Below the pieces are notes generated by a model. It worked only from the letters and a program-made list of their open reading frames with translations, did not search any database and was not told the origin of the DNA. From contig JAHBMJ010001018.1 of NCBI GenBank assembly GCA_018398765.1, forward strand, positions 43,090 to 107,089: a stretch of 64,000 bases of DNA, read 5' to 3'. Source of the DNA: Chromera velia. Taxonomy: Eukaryota > Sar > Chromeraceae. How positions within the stretch are numbered: the first letter of the stretch is position 1; every line of letters begins with the position of its first letter. The position numbers and the translations under genes are program-made. Of the stretch, positions 36,150 to 47,736 are shown piece after piece.

Positions 36150-36900
36150 AAGCTGCATGTGTGGAAGATGCTGTGTATCAATAACCATGCCAGTACAAGT
36201 GATAGTGTAATGAGTTTAGGCATCAGACTACTAGCTACCGCCGTCTGGCAATATATAGTAAAACAATGGCTCAGACATCGATTGGTGCTAACCTAGGCAC
36301 TAAGAAACTAGCTAACAAAATTAATGCTGTGAATTATGGTTGTTAATTATAGAGTTGGGTTAATAATTTTAAAATAATATAAATCCAAAAAAATTTGAGG
36401 GAGAAAACATAGGAGTCTAATTCTACTATGTAATCAGAAAAATCAAAATCAGCCTATTAATTCAAAATGGGTTGGGTCCTACGTTCAAGTTGGATCGACC
36501 TCCTACAGCGGGGGAGGGGGGGAGTTACTGCTAGGGTTACCGTCGGAACTTACCCACTATGCAACATAATCATGAACAACAGTCAAAGAACACTGCAGTT
36601 ATCTTATATATACAAATTAAACGTTTTAATAAATGACACTAAACCCTGTAATATACAGGCTATATAGATAACAGATTGAGAATTTGGGATTAATTCTCAG
36701 AAAAAAAACTTTTTCAAACACTTTTACAGTTGTATATAACCCTATATTGTGCACGTTTTAAGTTATGTTTCAAACTAGGTTTCAAATGGTTAACGTTATA
36801 AAACTATGATTATAATTTGTATATAAAATGTTTTATATAATAATTCGAAATAGTGGCTCTCTTTAAGGGTCCTATCTCTCTCCCACTAAGGGCCCACTTT
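36150..36900. other. AT-rich island in a convergent gap
   Basis: Low-GC segment just beyond the stop codon of the extended synaptotagmin gene (36958), with no coding frame. It matches the islands in the other tail-to-tail gaps in length and composition. Confidence 0.7.
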
Positions 36901-36957
36901 CAATCTTTCACAATCAATCCCTCGCACTGGCAATTGATCAGCGTATGAACCTTTCAA

Positions 36958-37794
36958 TCAAGTTCCGCTCCGGAAGTCCAAACTGACGTACAGCCTGGTG
37001 TCTGTCAGATCAAATTTCTTCCCTTTGCCTGCATGCAGACACGTAGTTGCACACAGATACAGCCCCCAAAAAACATTGGAGGTCACAAAGCCGGTTGTAT
37101 GCATGCACATGCACGCATGCATGCATGCATGAGCAGAGAAACAATCAGCCACGAAGATAATACTGCCGGAGCAATGTACGCAGGGTCGCAGAAACATGTA
37201 CAGAAAGAAAATATCAGAAGACTACATCGCAGAAAAAACAAAAAAGTACACCGATGCGTGGAAACAGCTATATGAATCGGGTCCGTTTTCAAGCAATGGG
37301 CATACAGGTGAGATGTGAAGTGAAAGAAATCATCAGGAAGTACAGATTGCGTAGAATGATGACGATGACGGGCAAATGATCATCAGAAAAAAAAAAGGAA
37401 ATGGGGAGAGGCGGGGCTTGACTTCTCGGATTCCTTTGCTGGAGTGTCTTAGTGCTCACTTCTTTCCTTTTCCGTCGTTTCTCTCTCTCTGTCTCTCTCT
37501 CTCTCTCGCTTGCTCGCGAAGGAACATAGCCGAAAACAACGCATCACCGCTTTCACGGGCAGGAGGCTAATCACTAAGAAAGAGAAGAAGAAAAAGAAGG
37601 AGGAAAAGAGGGACAAAACAAAAAGTAGAACCCCTCAAAAAACTGACCCATCTCGTTCAAAGTCAACTCCCACTGGTTGCTCTCGGTCTTCTTCACTGCA
37701 CGCAGAGGCACAGATACACAGACAGACTATATGTTTCTTCTTCTCCCTTCTTTTCTTCATGAACACAGACAGACAGACAGACAGACAGACAAAA

Positions 37795-37829
<35 letters not shown>

Positions 37830-39131
37830 TAGACAGACAGAAACAGATAGATCGAGAGAGGGAGAGAGAGAGAGAGAAACAGATAGTTCGAGACAGGGAG
37901 AGAGAGAGAGGAGGCCAACTCAATCCGCAAAATACCAGAAAAGAGAGTCTTTCACCACAGAAAACTCCGACCAATTCCTTACCGTAGACACGCCGACAGA
38001 AAGGCAGGGAAGGAAAGACATTCAAGCGGCCATACCCACCGAGAGAGAGGGGGATTGAACGAAAGGAAAGGAAAGGAAAGGAAGAAACTCTCCTGCTACT
38101 CTTCTTAGGTCCAATGCACGTGCAGGGAGGGAGAATGCCACTGTGCTACTCACCCCACAGCAACCCCATCATGAATGAGTGCATCATGTGCCTTCCCTTC
38201 CTTCCCGGCGGCATTTGGGTCACAGAAATATTCTTTCCCTTTCCGTCTCCCTCGATCATCCACTCATCCCATCAGCCCATGCAGTAAAGTCAATCGAATC
38301 AAGCTTATTCCAACGAGCTCACATGCAGGAGTCAGCGGAAAGACTGGCTGGCTGACAGACAGACTGACTGGCTGACTGACTGACAGACAGACAGACAGAC
38401 TGACTGACTGACTGACGGACGGACGGACGGACTGACTGACTGACTGACTCACTGACTGGCTGACTGACTGACCAAAGTTTGGCATCAGAGCTTGTGTGCG
38501 GTCTGCCAAGGAAACTTTCTGTTGGAGCCATGTAGGCCAGGCGTATTTTTCAGGAGGCAGAGCGGCAATCACCGGGATCTGCAGAAGGGAAGAAAGAAAG
38601 GGGGGGAGATGTAAAGGCAGCAAGAGACAAACAGAATGTCGAAGAAAGATAATGCGTATGCACATAAACTTCATGAACGCGTTTGAACCCCCCCGTCCCA
38701 AAAGTTGCCCTAGTTGCTTCATCAGTTTGTTCGAGAAGAAGAAGAAGAAGAAGAAACGACAACTTTCAGGCTGGAGTCGCTTCTCTTAAAATTTCTTCTA
38801 TCTTTTCTGGTCCCAGAGAAGCGAAATAAAATTAATTAACCATGCAGCTTGGTCGAAGGGTGGTGACTCTTCTTATCCCTTAGCGGCCATTTCGCCCGGA
38901 TTTCTTTTCTTGTCTCCCCATACCTGCTAGGGCCTCCCATGCACATTTATTCTAACCGCACCCCCTGCCTGCCTGCCTTCCATGCACGACCCCGTTCCAT
39001 CCATCTATTTCTTCGCATCTCTGCTGACCTGCACCCATCCCAGTTTTTCCGACCCCATCATGTCCTTGTCCAGTAGCTGCGTTGCGTGCATTCAGCAGAA
39101 AGAAAACATCCACGCACAAACACACATACAG

Positions 39132-39169
<38 letters not shown>

Positions 39170-40281
39170 AGAGAGAGATCACGTCCTTGTCCGACTGCCG
39201 CATACATTCAGTGAAAAGAGAAAGAACGGAGGAGAAAGAACCTTCGGCGTCTGCACCACCTGAGCTCTTGCTGTTTTGCATTGTCGCTGTGTGCATGTAA
39301 AATCTTCCAATTCACCACACTGTGTGCGTGTAAAATCTTCCAATTCACCATACTAATGAACTTGCACAAAGTCCGCCTGAGAGAAAGGTCTGATGCCCCT
39401 AAGAAGAGAGGGTAAAATGGTGCACTGCTACACACACGCACACACAAACACATACTTTCTGGAGGCAGAGCGAAAGACAGAGCTCTGCAAGGGAAGAGCG
39501 AGGAAGGCCAACAAACGGACCTCCAGAAGAAGGACGCAGTACCGTGCGTCGTCACAGTGGAAGGAGTTCCGCGTGTTTTTCCATTCCGGATTCAGAGTCT
39601 TCTTGCATACCTGCATGCATTCATCCGAAAGGCAGGAATGTAACAGGCAGGTAGGTAGAAAGACCCTTGCGAGATTGTCTGTCTGCCTGTGTGTCTTTCT
39701 GTCTTTCTTTCTGTCTGTCGTTCTCTCACCCGCCCCTCTCCTGCCACGTGTGCACGCGAAGAGATCTGCTGAAGAAAAATGCAAAGCCAATTGAAGAAAA
39801 GGAAGGGATCCCTTCTATCGCTTCGACTTCCAACCTCCTTCCTTCCTTCCTTACCTCCGTTTTCCACTTCAACTCCTCAGGCACGTCTTTCAGTTGATCG
39901 TCGTGGATTCTCTGCTTGGACAGCGTGGAGGCGTTGCATTGGACCTGCAGGGCATACATTCATTGAGCAATTGTTGAATGCATGACCGGGTGGAGGCAGC
40001 CAGACATGGAGGCAACAGCGAGCGAACCAATGCGGGGACAGAACAACAATCCTGTCTATCCATGGGTGAGTGCCTCGAATCGCCCTGTCAGAAGAGGACA
40101 CTGGAGGAAAAGGACCCGATGCACTCTCAACATGGACACGCAAATTAACGCAGGGCCCCACCAAGGCACTCACCCACCCACCCATTCATTCACAGGCCCA
40201 CAGACCCACCAAGGTGACTTCCACGAAGGGGTCGCATTTGCCGTTCATGTCTGCCTTGGGCACGTCCTTGGCAGAGTGAAT

Positions 40282-40322
<41 letters not shown>

Positions 40323-41592
40323 CACAGAGGCAGGCAAACAGAGAGGCTACCAACCAACCAAGCAGGCAGACAGTTGTGCACGTGGAGGCACGAAAAGCCA
40401 CAAAATATGTGCGTCCCTTTTTCTTTCTCTTCGTTTTCTTTGACTTTGTTGTTTTTTCTTTTCTCCTACATGGCTTGCCTCATGAGAGTCCCCTAGATGC
40501 AACCAGGCAAAAAGGGGGGGGCATTCACATGCTACCGCGCATGTAGACCACAAAAAGGGGTGGGCATTCACATGCTACCGCGCATGTAGACCACAAAAAG
40601 GGGGGGGCATTCACATGCTACCGCGCATGTAGACCACAAAAAGGGGGGGGCATTCACATGCTACCTACCGCGCATGTAGACCACCACACATGCCCATAGT
40701 GATTTCGTTTTGACAAACACATGCACAAACGTGATAGTGCACGCAATGACAAACATTGATATGGAATGAATTCGAAAACACAAAAACAGGAAGATAGAGA
40801 CAGAGACAAAAGCACAACGACAGAGAGAAAAACGCAAAGACAGGGAGACAGAGAGAAAAGCGCAAAGATACACTCAGACACACGCCCACCCACCTGCAAT
40901 GTGAGTTCTCCGAAGATCCTTTCATCCTTCTTCTCGACTTTTTTCGGCTCCGACGTGTCAAATTCTGCACTCAGTCAAGTAGAAGGGGAATGCCGTCAGA
41001 GAGAGAAAGAGGGGCGGAGGCGGAAAAAAGGTGTGCGGACACAGACAGGGAGGCAGAAAGGCAGACGGGCATGCAAGATTGATCGATCAGGCTCTCCCTT
41101 TTCGTTCATGCCTCCGCACAATCTTAAGAATGCAGGAAGCTACGGAAGCGAACGAAAAACCACCAGCGCCAGACTTACCAAGATCATCCAGAGATCTGAT
41201 GGTCTCTCTGAGAGGACAGGGAGGCAGGATCCTTCCTTCCTTCCTTCCCTTCTTGCCCATCCCCGATTACTGTCTGTCTCTCTGTCTCCTTGTCTGCCTG
41301 CCTGCCTATCTTTCTGAGAGCCCGCCCCCCCTACCTGACGGATTAACTGGCAACGCAAGTGAGTGAATGACTGGTTCCATATGTAAAACGGGAAGGATTC
41401 AATGAATGAATACAGAAAAGGAAAAACGCAAAGCAGTCCCCCCTCCCTCCCTTCCTCCTCCTCGATCACTGACGGTTCCTGTAAGGTTCCCATTCCAACT
41501 GAAGTTCCACCGCCCCTCTCGGGCCCGGACTCTCCTTCAGAGTCAAGTCGTATTTCTGCAGGAAGGCGTGAAGTGAATGAAACAGACACACA

Positions 41593-41629
<37 letters not shown>

Positions 41630-41634
41630 GGAGG

Positions 41635-41681
<47 letters not shown>

Positions 41682-42118
41682 GAGTTGCGAACATAACAGC
41701 GAAGTTGAGACTGAATTCATGACGTGAGGGTCTTGTAAGGTGATCAGGAGGCAGCGAAAGCGGCGCTATTTCTGCCTGCAAGTTGAAGGAGTTGCTTTTT
41801 GGTTTTCTTGCTGATTCTTTGGCTTTTGGAACTTTTTAACGGACGGAAGGTATGAACAGAATTGGTTGGCTGGATCAGTGAGTGCTTCTTCGGATTCTTC
41901 TCTCTCCTCTCCTCTCCCTTGCCCTCCCCTTTTTCTCTCTTTCTCTCTTGATGATGATGTATGGATGCATGCATGGGCGCTTTTGATCGGCTTGAGCGGT
42001 CGTGAATTAAGAGACCGGCTGAGCGAAGGGATTTTTTAAAATAGCAAGATCAAAGCGAGGCGTCGAAAAGAACAAGATGAGCTCGAGGGTACACAGAAGA
42101 AATGAAAGCTGAAATGCA

Positions 42119-42175
<57 letters not shown>

Positions 42176-43563
42176 GGCGAAAAAGAAAACGAGAGATCAT
42201 CTGAGAGCGGAGGCTGACTGACTGACTGCCTGACCTTTTTCGACTTCCCCTGAGCCTTCAGAAAGTTCAGAGAGATCGACGTGGTCCCAAGGAGGTCGTC
42301 GGCATCCAAAGTGTCCCGATCCCATACTTCAATCTGCATGCAGCCATCCATTCGGGCATCCATCCAGTCATCAATCAATCATATGGGGACAGGCACAAAG
42401 GCAGGAACAGTCAAGTAAGTAGAGAGATTGTAAAGGGTTGGTTGCCACAGCTCTCTATCTCTTTTTCTTATTTCCCTCTTGTTCTCTCTCTCCCTCTCTT
42501 GTCTTTGTTTCGGAGAGACCCGTTTCGTGATTCCTCGCGTTGCCCGGCCATTCTTCTTCTTTCTGGACGGACAGGCGGACGGACGGACAGGCGGACGGAC
42601 GGACACGCGGACGAATCACGATAAACCTTAAGGCACTGCAGTCGTCTAGTTCTCTGCCTGTTTCTGCCCTCCTGTACAGGACCGAGCTAGCCAACTTTCG
42701 TAGCTTTTGTACCCCAATCTAACCCCCCCCCTCCAAGCCCCGCCGGAACACGGGAGGCGGACTCATTCAACAGAGATGGCAACGAGTAGAGACGGCGAAG
42801 AAGAGACACACATACACCCTCCCCCAACGCACATACACAAAAAATCAAGGACGTACAAATAAATTCTGCACAGCGATGTCCACGATCTGCACGAAGGAAC
42901 CGAGACAGACAGTCAGCCAGACAGATAACAAACGAACGAATCACAGACAGGCAGAGAGAGGGAAGCAAAGCATGGCAGAGAAATAGTTCGACGACAGAAA
43001 TGTTCACCCACCCAGCCTAAAAAGAGAGAGCAAGCGGGGAGGCATGCAGGTAAGGCCTTCCAAAGCAGCGCTTGCATGGAAGGAGGATGAGATGAGAACG
43101 GGAAGGCGGAATCGATCCAAAAAAATATTTTACGTGGAAGGAAAGAAGAATCGATCCTTCCTTCGTTTCCAAAAGAAAGAAAGAAAGCAGCAGAACGAGC
43201 CTCGTTCTTTCCTTTCTTCAAAGAGTCCTTCCGACATCTAGAGAAAAGGAGAGAGAGAGTTCTGTTTTTGTGCTCTGTGCATGTTCTCTTCATGGAGGCA
43301 ACGAGGAAGTCAGAACAGAACAGAACAGAAGAGAAGAGAAAAAGATCGAAAGATGGAGAGACTGACTGACATGAAAGGAGAATTCCTGTTCCCACACGGG
43401 ATTTAGGGTCTTCCACTTCGTATGGGATTTTCGGACTTTCCCTGGCCGTGGGTCTCCTGCAGTCAGGCGGTCAGGCAGGGAAGGAGGGAGGGAGGAATAC
43501 GCGGTGTCGGTCTGGTGGGATGAAGGTTGCATGGTGTTCTTTGGAATCAAGGCGCAAGGAGAC

Positions 43564-43594
<31 letters not shown>

Positions 43595-45960
43595 AGAATG
43601 GAGAGGAGAAGGGCCTCTGTGGAGTCAATCTCTTCGAGTGTCCTTTTTTTTTGTTGACTGAAGCAGAACTGACTGAGAGGAGTCTGTTGATTTCTCTCTA
43701 AGTTCGGTTCCTCCATTCTTCCTTCCTTCCTTCCTTCTTTCCTTCCTTCCTTCTTTTCGACCCTTCTGGCTGCGTTCATTTGAATGAAATTCTAAGTGAC
43801 TGACAGACTGACCGACGTGCAGCACCGCATAAGGGTCTGACTGTCCGAGGAAATCGCTCTTGGGAAGCTTTATACCCCGACACAGCTTCACCTGCATGTG
43901 TGCATTCATGCAGACATTCACGCAGGCAGAGACAGACAGAAGATGCACGCGGGATATGGAGTGAAGAACCAAAACGGAAAGAAGAGCAACGGATTGCAGA
44001 TATGTGGGGCATGTCCGGTGATTGCATGTGTCTAGCTAGAAGGATGAATGGATGAAGTGGAAGGATTCCAATCAACACAAAGAACTTTCAGTGATCGCAC
44101 TCGCCGATCGATCGATCGTCTCCTTCCCCTCCCTTCCCTCCTCCCTCCTTCCATTCTGACGGGAATTTTTTTTTTTTTTTTGGGTGGGTTCGCACACGCA
44201 TCCCTCTCTCTCTCTCTCTTTCTTTGAGTTCTGAAACCTGGCCTCGGGTTTTATGTCCTCCATGTGTGTATCGGTTTGTATGTATCGATTATGCATGTGT
44301 GACAATGGGTGCATCCATGCATCTGCCTGACCTTCAGCCTTCCCTCAGGTTCCATGTCCTCCATGTGGGCGGGGTCTTTCACTCCGCAGAGCTTCTTGAT
44401 CAACTCGTCGGGGAGCAGTTTGATCAGCAGGTTGCGGGGATACACGAACATAGCTGCAATCAGTCATTCATTCCTTCATTCATTCGTTCGTTCGTTCGTA
44501 CGTGCAAGTGTGTGTATGTGTGGTTGTGCGTGCGTGCAAAAGTATGTGTGTCTGTGTGTGGGATGAGATGTGCTGCAGCCCACTGGCTGGTGTTCCTTTT
44601 CTCTCTCTGTCTACCATTCTCTCCCTTCCTTCTTTTTTGCAGTAGACAAAGAAGGAAGGACACAGCGTTCTGCCCTCAACAACAACAAGCGACACACCTC
44701 ACGAGAGTGAGTCTAGCTAGCTGCCCAGAAAGAAAGAAGTGCAGACAGAAAGGAGGAAGATCTGGAGCTCTAACCAACCCAACAAGAGAGGGAGAGGGGG
44801 GGGCACGCGGGGGGGCGCCAGCTAGAGCCAGAAGGGCCATTCCCCGACTCATTCTTGTCCGCTAATCACTTTTTCCGTAGCAGAAGAAGGAAGCGATTGA
44901 CTGGAAATTAATTAATTGTTTTTGGAGTTATGAGGTCGACCCATGCAGTCAGTGAGGAAAAGACCGAGGGACGCGGCCGCAGAAGGAGGCACGAAGGAAG
45001 GAAGGAAGGAAGGAAGCAAAAACAAAAAAGAAAGAAATAAAGAAAGCGAAGAGAGACAAAGGACTGACGAAGGACTTCCTTCACCACAGTGCGCTCGATG
45101 GTCTGAACGCAAGAACGAAACAGCAGCAAGTAAACAGAAAGAACACAAGATGAAAGAAAGCGGTTGTGCCACACGAGGGAGGGAAGTATTTGAAGGAATG
45201 TATGGATCGGGTCATCAAAGATGTTTGGATTTTGTTTTGGTTGAATGAACACTTCATCCATTTAGACTTTTTCTTTTCTTCGTTGCCGCAATTATGAATG
45301 AATGACAGAAGAGAACACAAAACACGACCGAGAAGGGAAGGCAGCAACCGACAGCACAGAACAAATGCCGACCAAGAGGGTCGTAACACGTCAGCCTCCA
45401 GGAGCAAAGAAAAATCACGCCTCCTTCCCTCTAAATGACCGTCTGACTGACTGACGTCTGAAAAGAAGTCAGAGACCCCCAAGGCTTTCAGGTTCAAATC
45501 AAAGAATGGTTCGCCCACAAAGCAGAACCGAAGAACCGCAAAGTACGGCTGCAAAGAAGACAACGAATGGAAAGGGGGAGGCACTCTTTCAGGTTTGGTC
45601 GCTGCATCTCATCCTGATACCATCAGCGGAGGTAAACAAGCAGAAAAGCAGGCAGGCCGCACATGGATGGTCACCCACCTACCCATTCACACACACACAC
45701 ACACATACACACACATTCAAAGCCATTCACAGCCATTCACACACACATACATACATGCACACACACACACACACGTACACACACGCGCCTGCGCGGAGAA
45801 GGGGGCGGCCGATGACCGACTGACTGACTGACTGACAGGATGCGGAACGAAATGCGAGAGGATGATTCTGGCCTTCGACTTCATATGGATCTTTTCGATC
45901 GCGACTCCACCAAGACAATGGTTCCCCATCCAGATCGACATCATGATGCGGCCCTGTACC

Positions 45961-46001
<41 letters not shown>

Positions 46002-46215
46002 AGATAGAGAGGCACGTGTGTACACACATGCACAAACACAGAACCACAAATCCTATAGTAGACTGTTCACCGGTACACAGGGGGAAGCGCACAAATCCGC
46101 AAATGAGGCAACAGGAAGGAACAGGAGACCCAAACCACTGAGGAGAGTGAATGGACATGACAGACAGAGGGCAACGTTCTCTCTGTCGACTCTCTGGATC
46201 ATTCTTTAGCCATTT

Positions 46216-46311
<96 letters not shown>

Positions 46312-47108
46312 ACATCTGTCTCTGTTGAAATTTGCAAGCCTACTTTCCCTCTGCATATCCCCTTCCATACATATGCTTCTGGTTTCTTCGTGAGATGCAC
46401 ATACAGAAGAGGCAGTCTACCAGAAAGACACAGAAGGAGCCGGCGAACAACACGGCACAACCTCACCGTCAGGCGAAGGTCAAAATCGAGATCCAGTGTG
46501 AAGCGTTGGGCGACTGAAGCAAAGTCGTGAATGTCCAGGATCTGCATTGGCGTATGTCCCAGGTCAAACTCATCACACGCAACTCTCCACCCGGACTTCT
46601 TCTTCGACTTCGCTGACGCAGAACGTCCTTTCTTCTGTTCCTGCTCTGCCTCTTTAGCCTCTTCTGAAGACAAGGAAGCGTTAATTATGGCAGGGATCTG
46701 CTGCTTCAGTTGGCGTGCCAAGTGTTTAGAGAAGTACGGCCAGATTTCGGAGATGATCGCATTCAACCAAGCAGGGTCATGTTGGTAAGAATCTCCCATC
46801 TGACGCAGACAGGAAGAGAACTTCAGCCATGTCTGTGCTCTGCGGATCTTATTCACTTCACACCGGTAGGAACTGTACAACACGATCCCGCACACAGCCA
46901 GGAAGGACCAGAGACCTAGGATTCTCCACCGGGCAACGAAGAAACTGACGACCAAAAAACCCGTCAAAGCGAATACCGCCTTTTTGTTATGGGCCCATGC
47001 CTCTTTCAGCACTCCAGATTGTGTGGAGACACTGAAAAGAGATTTCACATTGCTGAAGTCCTCAGGCGTCAGAGGTGGAGGAGGGCTTTCCGTTGCCTTC
47101 GGGGCCAT
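36958..47108 (-). CDS. Extended synaptotagmin / tricalbin-like lipid-transfer protein (SMP plus two C2)
   Basis: Tethers ER to the plasma membrane and moves lipids. Nineteen exons, 668 residues, every junction in phase: 47108-46467, 45953-45837, 45548-45456, 45102-45069, 44453-44332, 43891-43813, 43456-43371, 42886-42857, 42333-42235, 41555-41474, 41205-41179, 40964-40894, 40281-40210, 39944-39855, 39610-39521, 39076-39029, 38578-38473, 37695-37648, 37028-36958. Residues about 42-82 hold two hydrophobic segments (ER hairpin). The SMP domain starts at WLNAIISEIWPYF and runs to about 330. C2A (about 334-460) keeps Ca-binding Asp in KSDFLGQSDPY and VWDRDTLDADD. C2B (about 487-640) keeps KADMNGKCDPF, but its loop 3 reads LDKDMMGSEKLG, with Glu for the last Asp. 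A Lys-rich stretch separates the C2 domains. Five exons are 27-48 bases. No third C2 is seen. Confidence 0.93.
37762..37912. repeat. ACAG tetranucleotide array, then GA-rich block
   Basis: (ACAG)n with few interruptions passing into GAGA-rich sequence, inside the extended synaptotagmin intron 37696-38472. On the transcript strand it reads CTGT. Confidence 0.9.
38340..38472. repeat. Splice-donor-anchored GTCA/GTCC/GTCT array
   Basis: On the transcript strand this begins exactly at the donor after exon 38578-38473 (AACTTTG then GTCAGTCAGTCAG). It continues for about 130 bases as GTCA, GTCC and GTCT tetramers. Nearly every fourth base starts a GT, so the array contains dozens of copies of the donor core. 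Confidence 0.9.
39288..39352. repeat. Tandem duplication of about 32 bases in an intron
   Basis: The segment GTGTAAAATCTTCCAATT with flanks occurs twice back to back (from about 39293 and 39325) in the intron 39077-39520. The copies differ at only a couple of positions, suggesting a recent event. Confidence 0.85.
40283..40322. repeat. CA repeat directly at a splice acceptor
   Basis: (CA)n on +, hence (GT)n ending GTGCAG on the transcript strand, placed immediately before the C2B exon 40281-40210. It takes the place of a normal polypyrimidine tract. Confidence 0.85.
40508..40685. repeat. Minisatellite, four units of about 43 bases
   Basis: Units carry a G run, GCATTCACATGCTACC, GCGCATGTAGACCAC and an A run. 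GCATTCACATG occurs at about 40521, 40564, 40608 and 40651. The last unit has an internal CTAC duplication. It lies in the extended synaptotagmin intron 40282-40893. Each unit contains an imperfect inverted repeat around CATGCTACCGCGCATG. Confidence 0.9.
45688..45786. repeat. CA-rich array in an extended synaptotagmin intron
   Basis: (CA)n with CATA and CATT interruptions, plus a short CAGCCATTCA duplication, in the intron 45549-45836. The transcript-strand donor side of this intron has its own GTCA array at 45821-45836. Confidence 0.85.
46218..46312. repeat. GT/GA/GT dinucleotide tract in the first extended synaptotagmin intron
   Basis: (GT)n, (GA)n, then (GT)n. It is separated by about 150 bases from the exon 1 donor at 46467/46466. 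Confidence 0.9.
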
Positions 47109-47736
47109 TTTTCTCCTCCTCCGCGAAGGTCAGGCTGAAGGAATCTTCCAGAGCTCAAATTCACGAAGTCACCGTTCCATCCGGAAAAAAATCATTTTTC
47201 CTTGAGTCCCACCAGTGAGCTTTATGTAACACCTGAAGACGCAACGTGGCATAGTACGGTACCACATTGAACTGCAAAGGAGAGAGAAGAGATCGCACCA
47301 CACCTCGCACCAGGCTATCTTCGGAGACGACTCAACCACCGCGGCCGGCGTAGACGGGTCAGGTCAGGAATTTTGTGGCTAAAATCCGCGTCGTGAAAAA
47401 TTCCGCGTTCCGGGCCCGGCCGCGCGTGCCAGCACCGCGCCGCGCTCCAGAAGTCGGCTGCAACCAAAATCGACTCATTCTGAGTCAGAATTTCTGACTG
47501 TATACAACCTCGAATGTTGCATGTCAGAAGATACATTTGCAACTGTTAGTTCCGTTTAGGCCTCCATATATATGCCATTTTGAAGAGACTTCAAACAGTT
47601 CTTGCAAACTCCTCCTTGCAGGCTTTCAAGGGAATTGTAGCTTGCCTGCAGGTGACTGACCTTTCACGTCGAAAACAACAGCTGATACATATAACAGAAA
47701 ATTTGACAGCAGCAAGCGATTGATTTGACGTTCACG
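47109..47736. promoter_or_regulatory. Divergent promoter region, extended synaptotagmin / gene 7
   Basis: 628 bases between two outward-facing ATG codons. A GC-rich block covers about 47341-47450. It contains the 12-mer GGCCGCGCGTGC at 47418-47429, almost exactly midway between the two starts and identical to the one at 18938. ATTCCGCG lies beside it at 47400. A TATATAT sequence occurs near 47567-47574, about 165 bases before the gene 7 ATG. The promoter role is inferred. Confidence 0.5.

Larger units (their letters stand above)
29753..36957. other. 7.2 kb tail-to-tail intergenic region without supportable genes
   Basis: Between the zinc-finger and extended synaptotagmin genes. Both strands were read for splice-consistent exons and none was convincing. 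It contains a five-unit minisatellite (33571-33858), GAAT runs (about 32595-32625), GAAA runs (33020-33060), an AT island (36150-36900) and scattered CT-rich tracts. A fast-evolving gene or a noncoding transcript could still be hidden here. Confidence 0.5.

Noticed and set aside
29753-36957. Transposon or virus-like element in the large gene-poor gap
   Set aside because: No terminal repeats, target-site duplications or transposase/reverse-transcriptase-like frames could be seen on either strand.
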